8,660 nucleotides of DNA, taken from positions 1 to 8,660 of the forward strand of contig DATGLW010000038.1 in assembly GCA_035293965.1 (NCBI GenBank), in the 5' to 3' direction. Position numbers and translations under genes: made by a program. Origin of the DNA: DATGLW01 sp035293965. GTDB taxonomy: Bacteria; Actinomycetota; Acidimicrobiia; Acidimicrobiales; RAAP-2. The notes under the pieces are model-generated. The model did not search any database. It saw only the letters and a list, made by a program, of their open reading frames with translations, and was not told the origin of the DNA. This document shows, piece after piece, positions 3,354 through 8,660 of this stretch. Position 1 is the first letter of the stretch; each line of letters begins with the position of its first letter.

Positions 3354-5641
3354 TGACGGCGACCGGCACCGAGTCGACCGGCGCCGAGGCGACCGGCGCC
3401 GAGTCGGCCGGTACCGAGTCGGTCGGCACCGAGTCGACCGGCACCGAGTCGGCCCGCACCGAGTCGGCCGGCGCCGAGAGTCGCCACCACATCGAGCTGG
3501 CCATCATCGGCATGACGTGTGCCTCGTGCGCGGCCCGTGTCGAGAAGCGCCTCAACCAGGTGCCGGGTGTGACCACTGCCACGGTCAACTTCGCCAGCGA
3601 GCACGCAGCGGTTGTCTTCGACCCCGCGCAGGTGGACCTCGAGGAGCTGATCGGGGCCGTGGAGGCCGCTGGCTACGGCGCCAGCCTGCCCGAGGCGGTC
3701 ACCGACGAGGACCCGGCTCGCCCCTACCGCGCCCGGCTCGTGCTCGCCGTGGCCCTGACCGTCCCCCTCATGGTGCTGGCCTGGATCCCGGCGTCCAGGT
3801 CCGCCGGGTGGGAGTGGCTCTCGTTCGCCCTCGCCACCCCGGTCGTCTTCTACGCCGGCTGGCCGTTCCACCGGGCGGCGGCGGCAAACGCCCGCCACGG
3901 AGTGGCCACCATGGACACCCTCGTCTCGATCGGCACCGCGGCCGCCTGGATCTGGTCGACGGTGGTGCTGGCAGCCTCGATCCCGACGACTGTCTACTTC
4001 GACACCGCCGGGGCCATCACCACGCTGATCCTCCTCGGTCGCTACCTGGAGGCCGGGGCGAAGCGCCGTTCGGGCGAGGCCATCCGCAAGCTCCTGGAGC
4101 TCGGGGCCAAGGAGGCCCGGGTGCTGCGCGACGGCGTCGAGGTGCTCGTGCCCGTCGGGGAGCTGGCGGTGGGCGAGCGCTTCGTGGTGCGACCCGGGGA
4201 GAAGGTCGCCACCGACGGCGTGGTCGAGTCGGGGACCTCGGCGATCGACCAGTCGATGCTGACGGGCGAGTCGCTCCCCGTCGAGGTCGGTCCCGGCGAC
4301 GCCGTGGCGGGCGCGACGGTCAGCACGTCGGGCCGTCTCGTCGTCCGTGCCACCCGGGTCGGAGCCTCCACCGCCCTGGCCCAGATCACGCGGCTCGTGG
4401 CCGAGGCCCAGGCCGGCAAGGCACCGGTGCAGCGCCTGGCCGACCGCGTGTCCGCCGTGTTCGTGCCGATCGTGATCGCCGTGTCGGTGCTCACCTTGGT
4501 GGGCTGGCTCGTCGTGGGGGGTGCGGCCGCGACGGCAGCGTTCACCGCTGCGGTGGCGGTCGTCGTCATCGCCTGCCCGTGCGCCCTCGGGCTCGCCACC
4601 CCGACCGCCCTGATGGTCGGGACCGGGCGCGGCGCCCAGCTCGGCATCGTCATCAAGGGCCCCGAGGTGCTGGAGCAGACTCGCCAGGTCACCACCATCG
4701 TCTTGGACAAGACCGGCACGCTCACCGAGGGCAAGATGGCTGTCGCCGCCGCCGTTCCCGCCCCGGGCGTCAGAGAGGAGGAGCTCGTGCGCCTGGCGGC
4801 AGGTGCCGAGGACGCCAGCGAGCACCCGGTCGCCCGCGCGATCGCCGCGTACGGGCGCGAGCGGCTGGGCGCCTTGCCTGCCGTCGAGTCCTTCTCGGCC
4901 CGGGCAGGGCTCGGGGTCGAGGCTGTGGTCGACGGCCATGCCGTGACGGTCGGGCGTCCGGGCTTCCTCGCCGACCGGGGGACGCGCCTTCCTGGCGGGC
5001 TGGCGGCCGAAGTCGAACGCCTGGAGGCCGAGGGCTCGACTGTCGTCGCCGTCGCGGCCGACGGCGAGCCCCTGGGGCTCGTGGCGGTGGCGGATCGGAT
5101 CAAGGCCACCAGCCGTCAGGCCGTCGCCGAGCTGCGGGCCCTCGGGCTCACCCCGGTGCTGCTGACCGGGGACAACGAGCGGACCGCCCGGGCGGTCGCG
5201 GCCGAGGTGGGGATCGACCGGGTGCTGGCTGGCGTGCTGCCCGAGGGCAAGGCGGCCGAGGTGGCGCGTCTCGAAGAGGCCGGCGAGGTCGTCGCCATGG
5301 TCGGCGACGGCGTGAACGACGCCCCCGCCCTGGCCCGCGCTGACCTCGGCCTGTCGATCGGGACCGGCAGCGACATCGCCATCGAGGCCGCCGACATCAC
5401 CCTCGTGGCCGGCGACCTGCGCGCCGCTGTCGACGCGATCCGCCTCTCGCGGCGCACGCTGTCGACGATCAAGGGCAACCTCGTGTGGGCGTTCGGCTAC
5501 AACGCGGCCGCCATCCCCCTGGCGGTCGCCGGGGTCGTCAACCCGATCGTTGCCGCAGCGGCGATGGCGTTCTCGAGCGTCTTCGTGGTCACCAACTCGC
5601 TGCGCTTGCGCCGATTCCACCCGATCGAGGAGCACCGATGA
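3353..5641 (+). CDS. copA: Cu(I)-exporting P1B-1-type ATPase CopA
   Basis: This 762-residue membrane pump uses ATP to export Cu(I) from the cytoplasm. Residues 5-43 are an unusual repetitive linker. One metal-binding domain follows at about 47-112, with GMTCASC cysteines at 56 and 59. Membrane helices lie at about 128-147, 153-173, 186-207, 211-231, 367-388, 398-416, 711-729 and 732-752. ATPase motifs are TGES (304-307, actuator), the phosphorylated aspartate D452 in DKTGT, H491-P492 in SEHP, TGDN around 605-608 and GDGVND ending at D656. Cu(I)-specific signatures are CPC 408-410, YN 716-717 and MAFSS 738-742, which mark subgroup P1B-1. ATG 3353 overlaps the copZ stop by one base; the open frame upstream only overlaps copZ in another frame. 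The end overlaps the csoR start (ATGA). CopZ is the likely Cu donor and CsoR the regulator. Confidence 0.96.
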   Translation: MTATGTESTGAEATGAESAGTESVGTESTGTESARTESAGAESRHHIELAIIGMTCASCAARVEKRLNQVPGVTTATVNFASEHAAVVFDPAQVDLEELIGAVEAAGYGASLPEAVTDEDPARPYRARLVLAVALTVPLMVLAWIPASRSAGWEWLSFALATPVVFYAGWPFHRAAAANARHGVATMDTLVSIGTAAAWIWSTVVLAASIPTTVYFDTAGAITTLILLGRYLEAGAKRRSGEAIRKLLELGAKEARVLRDGVEVLVPVGELAVGERFVVRPGEKVATDGVVESGTSAIDQSMLTGESLPVEVGPGDAVAGATVSTSGRLVVRATRVGASTALAQITRLVAEAQAGKAPVQRLADRVSAVFVPIVIAVSVLTLVGWLVVGGAAATAAFTAAVAVVVIACPCALGLATPTALMVGTGRGAQLGIVIKGPEVLEQTRQVTTIVLDKTGTLTEGKMAVAAAVPAPGVREEELVRLAAGAEDASEHPVARAIAAYGRERLGALPAVESFSARAGLGVEAVVDGHAVTVGRPGFLADRGTRLPGGLAAEVERLEAEGSTVVAVAADGEPLGLVAVADRIKATSRQAVAELRALGLTPVLLTGDNERTARAVAAEVGIDRVLAGVLPEGKAAEVARLEEAGEVVAMVGDGVNDAPALARADLGLSIGTGSDIAIEAADITLVAGDLRAAVDAIRLSRRTLSTIKGNLVWAFGYNAAAIPLAVAGVVNPIVAAAAMAFSSVFVVTNSLRLRRFHPIEEHR
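3361..3480 (+). repeat. Eight tandem 15-bp repeats encoding pentapeptides in the CopA N-terminus
   Basis: Eight consecutive 15-bp units with consensus GACCGGCACCGAGTC fill 3361-3480 exactly. Every unit keeps the reading frame and encodes x-G-[TA]-E-[SA], for example TGTES, TGAEA, AGTES and VGTES; the seventh is ARTES. Units differ at a few bases (first codon, third codon, last codon). The result is a hydrophilic, glutamate-rich and probably disordered stretch of 40 residues before the metal-binding domain. Because the unit is a multiple of three, copy number could change without breaking the gene. Confidence 0.92.
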
Positions 5642-5970
5642 CCGACGCTGCGCCGACCGTACCGGGATCGGACCGGCCCCACGGGTACGTGGCCGCCAAG
5701 GACAAGGAGGCGCTCATCAACCGGATGCGGCGCATCGAGGGTCAGGCTCGGGGGATCGAGAAGATGATCACCGAGGACCGCTACTGCATCGACATTCTCA
5801 CCCAGATCGCCGCGGTCTCGACCGCCCTGGAGACCGTCGCCGGCATCCTCCTCGACGACCACGTCAACCATTGTGTGCGCCACGCCCTCTCATCGGGCGA
5901 CGAAGCGGTGGCCGCCGAGAAGACTGCCGAGCTGCTCCAAGCCGTCCACCGCTTCACCCGGACCCGCTGA
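5638..5970 (+). CDS. csoR: Copper-sensing transcriptional repressor CsoR
   Basis: This 110-residue all-helical protein belongs to the CsoR/RcnR family. It has the conserved segment ALINRMRRIEGQARGIEKMI. The Cu(I) ligands appear as C50, H75 and C79; their spacing of 25 and 4 matches C36, H61 and C65 of the M. tuberculosis CsoR, which points to copper rather than Ni/Co or formaldehyde sensing. Apo-CsoR would bind the G-tract pseudo-palindrome before copZ, and Cu(I) would release it. The ATG overlaps the copA stop (ATGA), so the repressor is made from the operon it controls, a negative-feedback arrangement. The first 20 residues are a non-conserved tail. It is the last gene of the operon; 120 bp with no clear terminator follow. 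Confidence 0.94.
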   Translation: MTDAAPTVPGSDRPHGYVAAKDKEALINRMRRIEGQARGIEKMITEDRYCIDILTQIAAVSTALETVAGILLDDHVNHCVRHALSSGDEAVAAEKTAELLQAVHRFTRTR

Positions 5971-6090
5971 CCCACTGACCAGGGCACCGATGGCACGCGA
6001 CCTCGCAGCGCAATGCGGTCATGTGGCGACACGTGGGCATGCCGCGCCGGGTTAGCCTGGCGCCTGGGGGGATTGACGAAGGAGCACACC

Positions 6091-6402
6091 GTGGCCGACA
6101 GCTGCTCCCACCTCGGCACCGTCCGCGATGTCGTTCCCTCCAGCGACGGCTGTGAGGATTGCCTGAAGATGGGCGGGACCTGGGTGCACCTTCGCCTGTG
6201 CATGTCTTGCGGTCATGTCGGTTGCTGTGATGATTCGCCCAACCGTCACGCGACCGCTCACTGGCGAGCCCATCCTGACCACCCGCTGATCCGTTCCTTC
6301 GAACCCGGCGAGGATTGGTGGTGGTGCTATCCGGACGAGCTGCTCTTCGAGGTGGAAGGCGCCCCGCCCGCTCCGTCGCACCCTGAGGCCCGGCGATGGT
6401 GA
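6091..6402 (+). CDS. UBP-type zinc-finger domain protein
   Basis: This 103-residue protein is almost entirely one ZnF-UBP domain. Probable zinc ligands lie among C5, H7, C21, C24, C37, C40, C45, H53, H57 and H64. The core reads GCEDCLKMGGTWVHLRLCMS, then CGHVGC, NRHATAHW, HPLIRSF and a WCY motif at 78-80. In eukaryotic relatives this fold holds the free C-terminal Gly-Gly of ubiquitin. Bacterial copies are common in actinomycetes, but their role is not known to me. AAGGAG six bases before GTG 6091 fixes the start; the frame is open further upstream without a better start. The end overlaps the DUF5996 gene by 7 bp, so the two are probably co-expressed. The WCY motif is kept, but the usual CGRY arginine position reads C46-D47-D48. 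A signal peptide or membrane segment is absent, so it is cytoplasmic. Confidence 0.87.
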   Translation: MADSCSHLGTVRDVVPSSDGCEDCLKMGGTWVHLRLCMSCGHVGCCDDSPNRHATAHWRAHPDHPLIRSFEPGEDWWWCYPDELLFEVEGAPPAPSHPEARRW

Positions 6403-7316
6403 CCCGCGGCTGGGATCTCCTCCCGTTCGAGCAGTGGCGGGCCACCTGCGACACGCTGCACGCTCACACGCAGGTCCTCGGGAAGCTGGCCGCTCGCCTC
6501 GCGTTCCCCGAGCCCCAGCTGCAGCACGCAGCCCTGCGTCTCACGGCCAGAGGGTGGGAGAGCATGCCGCTCCCGGCGCCAGACGGCTCGGGTGCGATCG
6601 TGCTGGCCCTGGATCTGCATGCGCACCAGAGCCTGATCGAGCACAGCGACGGGCGCCGCGAAAGGATCGATCTGGCTCCGCACCGGGCGGTCGGGGAGGT
6701 CACCCGAGAGGTCCTCGAGGCCGTCACGGTCATGGTGGGACCGGTTCCCTTCGATCCCCGCCCGCAGGAGGTCGCGTGGACGGTTCCACTCGACCAGGAC
6801 GATCAGCACGCGACCTACGATCCTGGTCAGGTCGCCGCCTACCTGGGTGCCGCCACCCGAGCGGCGATCGTCCTCAGCGAAGTCCGGGCCCCGTTCCGTG
6901 GCCGCTGCACGCCGGTCAATGCATGGTGGGGATCGTTCGATCTCGCCGTCAGTTTGTTCTCCGGCGAGCCAGCCGATCCGGGAACCTCGGCCTTCATCAT
7001 GCGCAACGCGATGGATGCCGAAGAGGTCGCCATCGGGTGGTGGCCAGGCGACCAGCGCTATCCACGGGCTGCCTATGCCTATGCCCACCCGGCCCCCCCT
7101 GCGTACGGGCAAGGGAGGCTCGAACCTCCGGCGGCGAGGTTCGAGCCGAGCCTCGGGGAGTACATCCTGGACTGGGACGACGTGGTCGCGTCCGATGATC
7201 CGCTGCGGACCGCGCTGTCGTTCGTGAGGTCGGCTGTCACGTACTCCTGTACGTCGTGCGGGTGGGACCCCGCGCTCGTCGACAGCCTGGAGGGTCGGCC
7301 GCCGCCGGTCCGCTAG
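6396..7316 (+). CDS. DUF5996 family protein of unknown function
   Basis: This 306-residue soluble protein resembles the DUF5996 family. Recognisable points are the N-terminal WDLLPFEQWRATCDTLH, followed by TQVLGKLAARLAFPEPQLQH. A central VGPVPFDPRPQEVAWTVPLD and the segments RGRCTPVNAWWGSFDLAVSL and IGWWPGDQRYPRAAYAYAHP follow. The protein is rich in tryptophan and has no membrane helix. No biochemical role is known to me. The ATG at 6396 lies inside the end of the zinc-finger gene (7-bp overlap), which argues for joint expression. A GTG directly after it is an alternative start. The C-terminus is rich in proline and arginine. The assignment rests on recalled family sequence features. Confidence 0.8.
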   Translation: MVTRGWDLLPFEQWRATCDTLHAHTQVLGKLAARLAFPEPQLQHAALRLTARGWESMPLPAPDGSGAIVLALDLHAHQSLIEHSDGRRERIDLAPHRAVGEVTREVLEAVTVMVGPVPFDPRPQEVAWTVPLDQDDQHATYDPGQVAAYLGAATRAAIVLSEVRAPFRGRCTPVNAWWGSFDLAVSLFSGEPADPGTSAFIMRNAMDAEEVAIGWWPGDQRYPRAAYAYAHPAPPAYGQGRLEPPAARFEPSLGEYILDWDDVVASDDPLRTALSFVRSAVTYSCTSCGWDPALVDSLEGRPPPVR

Positions 7317-7447
7317 AACCCTTTCGCAGGGTCGGGCGTCGAGTCGCCCAAGGAGACCGCCTGACTGATCGCCTCCGCCACGTTCCCAGGGCTCCGAGGA
7401 CCGGGAGTGGGCACGCGTCACGATCCCGTGCTAGACCCGTGCTCGTG

Positions 7448-8044
7448 GTGGCGGACTCTGACGCGATCTTCCTCGGGGGCCTCGACCTCTTCAGCCGTAC
7501 CGTTGCCCGGCTGGGGGCTGCCGATTGGGAGCGTCCGTCACCGTGTGCCGGGTGGCGAGCACTCGACGTGCTCGGTCACGCCGGTTCGGCCGTGCAGTTC
7601 GGCACGCAGCTGCTCCGAGGCGGCCGCCCTGCGTGGGAACCGCTGGACCCTCCCGGCACCGCGGTCGAAGGGGACCCCGGCACCTGGTGGGAGAGGATTG
7701 CCGGTGCCGCCCGCGAGGCGGTGAGGGGTGTCGAACTCTCCCGCGCCGTGGACTCCCCGAGAGGGCCGCGCCGCGTCGGGGAGGCCCTGAGCTTCCCGGC
7801 CCTCGACCTCTTCGTGCATGCCTGGGATCTCGGGCGTGCCGCCGGTGCCGATGTCGAGATCCCGCCCGAGGCGATCGAGTTCGCTCACACCGTGATCGAT
7901 CCGATGCCCGCCCAGCAGGTGCGTAGCCCGCGCGTGTTCGGGCCGGAGGTCATGCCTCCACCCGGTGCCACGCCCACGCAGCGCTTCATCGCGTGGACGG
8001 GGCGTGACCCGCTCTGGTCGAAGGCGTCGAAGGAGGAGTCGTGA
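7448..8044 (+). CDS. DinB/MDMPI-like metal-binding protein (TIGR03086 type)
   Basis: This protein of about 198 residues has the pattern of the actinobacterial TIGR03086 family, related to mycothiol-dependent maleylpyruvate isomerase and the DinB four-helix bundle. It shows DLFSRTVARLGAADWERPSP and CAGWRALDVLGHAG near the N-terminus, then DLFVHAWDLGRAAG. H44, D120 and H124 are the likely metal ligands (the family usually has Glu-x3-His; here it is Asp-x3-His). Members are thought to act in thiol-dependent detoxification or isomerisation; the substrate cannot be inferred. The start is uncertain among GTG 7439, 7445 and 7448, none with a clear ribosome-binding site. I chose 7448 because it gives the usual short family N-terminus; the open frame back to 7256 overlaps the previous gene and looks non-coding. 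The end overlaps the VOC gene by four bases. Confidence 0.82.
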   Translation: MADSDAIFLGGLDLFSRTVARLGAADWERPSPCAGWRALDVLGHAGSAVQFGTQLLRGGRPAWEPLDPPGTAVEGDPGTWWERIAGAAREAVRGVELSRAVDSPRGPRRVGEALSFPALDLFVHAWDLGRAAGADVEIPPEAIEFAHTVIDPMPAQQVRSPRVFGPEVMPPPGATPTQRFIAWTGRDPLWSKASKEES

Positions 8045-8406
8045 CCGGATCGCCGACCGAAGGGATCAAGACTGTGCTGCATCCCGTGACCGACCTCGGC
8101 AGGGCGAAGGCGGTCTATGCCGCCCTGCTCGGGGTGGGCCCACAGGTGGACTCCCCCCACTACGTGGGATTCGACGCGGGCGGTCAGCACATCGGTCTCG
8201 TCCCCCGGGGAGGGCCGCAGAGCCCCTCCACGCCGGTTGCGTACTGGCACGTGGCGGACATCGAGGCGAAGCTGGCCGAGGTGGTGGCCGCAGGCGCCCG
8301 GGTCCAGGACCGACCCCGCGAGGTCGGTGGGGGACGGCTCGTGGCGACCGTCAGCGATCCTGACGGCAACGCCCTCGGGTTGATCCAGGATCCCCGACCG
8401 GCTTGA
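8041..8406 (+). CDS. VOC (glyoxalase/bleomycin-resistance fold) family protein
   Basis: This 121-residue protein is a single glyoxalase-fold domain made of two beta-alpha-beta-beta-beta modules. Features are TVLHPVTDLGRAKAVYAALL, then VGFDAGGQHIGLVPRG, PVAYWHVADIEAKLAEVVAA and the closing SDPDGNALGLIQDP. Members bind a divalent metal and act on small molecules (isomerases, lyases, resistance proteins). The motif SDPDGN is common to the superfamily and does not reveal a substrate. The usual first-module metal histidine may be H14, and an acidic ligand near the end is not obvious. GTG 8041 overlaps the stop of the upstream DinB-like gene (GTGA) and has a GGAGGAG ribosome-binding site just before it, so the two genes are coupled and may share a pathway. 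Confidence 0.85.
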   Translation: MTGSPTEGIKTVLHPVTDLGRAKAVYAALLGVGPQVDSPHYVGFDAGGQHIGLVPRGGPQSPSTPVAYWHVADIEAKLAEVVAAGARVQDRPREVGGGRLVATVSDPDGNALGLIQDPRPA

Positions 8407-8416
8407 CAGGGGTGGG

Positions 8417-8432
8417 GCCGGTGGATGCCGGC
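8417..8432 (+). terminator. Possible weak hairpin after the VOC gene
   Basis: GCCGG and CCGGC are separated by TGGATG, ten bases after the VOC stop codon. The stem is only 5 bp with no T-run, so a role in termination is uncertain. Confidence 0.25.
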
Positions 8433-8532
8433 TCCTGCCGCGAGCCCACTTTCGGCGAGGCGGGCGGGCCGGGCTGAACGACGGCTTCGCCCCGCGCAGC
8501 CACACGCGACGTGTCGCCTCTCAGTGACGATG

Positions 8533-8550
8533 GAACGGCTGGCGCCGTTC
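8533..8550 (+). terminator. GC-rich hairpin in the intergenic region before the last gene
   Basis: GAACGGC and GCCGTTC form a perfect 7-bp stem with a TGGC loop, 127 bp after the VOC stop and 63 bp before the next start. No T-run follows. It may be a U-less terminator, as is common in actinomycetes, or an operator for the next gene. The rest of 8407-8613 shows nothing else recognisable. Confidence 0.4.
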
Positions 8551-8613
8551 AGCCAAGGTTGATCCGACGTGGGTCACCCATTCGGGCGGTGCCACACACT
8601 GAAGGAGCCAGCC

Positions 8614-8660
8614 ATGTCCCATCGCCTCCCCCATCCTGACACCACCTTCGTGGGTCTTGA
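8614..8660 (+). CDS. Start of an unidentified gene, cut by the window end
   Basis: ATG 8614 is preceded by a strong ribosome-binding site, GAAGGAG (8601-8607), at a 6-bp spacing. The frame MSHRLPHPDTTFVGL stays open to the window end. Fifteen residues are too few to name a family. Confidence 0.6.
   Translation, partial: MSHRLPHPDTTFVGL

Noticed and set aside
3361..3480. Tandem repeats considered as a CRISPR array or iteron origin
   Set aside because: The 15-bp units abut without spacers and keep the copA frame, so they are coding repeats.
3517..5343. Second long plus-strand frame inside copA
   Set aside because: Its composition is dominated by Arg, Gly and Pro, as expected for a shifted frame of a GC-rich gene; all copper-pump motifs are in the other frame.
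3128..5635. Very long minus-strand open frame opposite copZ-copA
   Set aside because: It is a by-product of high GC with no domain; its repetitive C-terminal part is the antisense reading of the 15-bp repeats.
7318..7332. Hairpin ACCCT-TTCGC-AGGGT after the DUF5996 gene
   Set aside because: The 5-bp stem has no T-run and low stability; it is too weak to call a terminator.
6327..7421. Minus-strand frame opposite the DUF5996 gene
   Set aside because: There is no recognisable motif, while the plus frame matches DUF5996 along its length.
7256..7447. N-terminal extension of the DinB/MDMPI-like frame
   Set aside because: It overlaps the end of DUF5996 and reads as Arg/Pro/Gly-rich filler; family sequence starts near 7448.

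Overview
The window is high-GC DNA with strong G/C preference at third codon positions. It has frequent GTG starts and 1-7 bp stop/start overlaps. The gene families point to an actinomycete (Actinomycetota): a CsoR-type copper repressor, a relative of mycothiol-dependent maleylpyruvate isomerase, DUF5996, and a VapBC-rich accessory segment. Species cannot be told from this window.

Left third (1 to about 3000) is an accessory region. It opens with the C-terminal part of a transposase-like protein on the minus strand, cut by the window edge. Three small toxin-antitoxin (TA) modules of different types follow within 2.4 kb. The first is an intact Phd/YefM antitoxin with a VapC PIN-domain toxin (627-1258). 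The second is a ribbon-helix-helix VapB with a PIN VapC (1377-2022), in which both genes carry an apparent one-base frameshift at a G run. The third is an intact BrnT/BrnA pair on the minus strand (2454-2949). Each module has a perfect inverted repeat just upstream of its first start codon, a likely autoregulatory operator. Between the second and third modules are about 430 bp with possible remnants of a broken small gene.

Middle (3109-5970) is a compact copper-resistance operon: copZ (chaperone), copA (P1B-1 Cu(I)-exporting ATPase) and csoR (copper-sensing repressor), joined by overlapping stop and start codons. A CsoR-like pseudo-palindrome overlaps a -10-like box in front of copZ. The expected logic is that copper releases CsoR, CopZ carries Cu(I) to CopA, and CopA exports it. 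CopA has an unusual N-terminal extension encoded by eight tandem 15-bp repeats.

Right third (6091-8660) looks like ordinary chromosomal genes, all on the plus strand. It holds a UBP-type zinc-finger protein overlapping a DUF5996 protein, then a DinB/MDMPI-like metal-binding protein overlapping a VOC (glyoxalase-fold) protein. After a 207-bp intergenic stretch with hairpins, a new gene starts and runs off the end.

I found no tRNA, rRNA or CRISPR array. The points most worth a second look are the repeat-encoded CopA extension, the paired frameshifts in the second TA module, the bacterial UBP finger whose usual ubiquitin-tail arginine is missing, and the shared GGGTATA half-site in the brnT and cop control regions.
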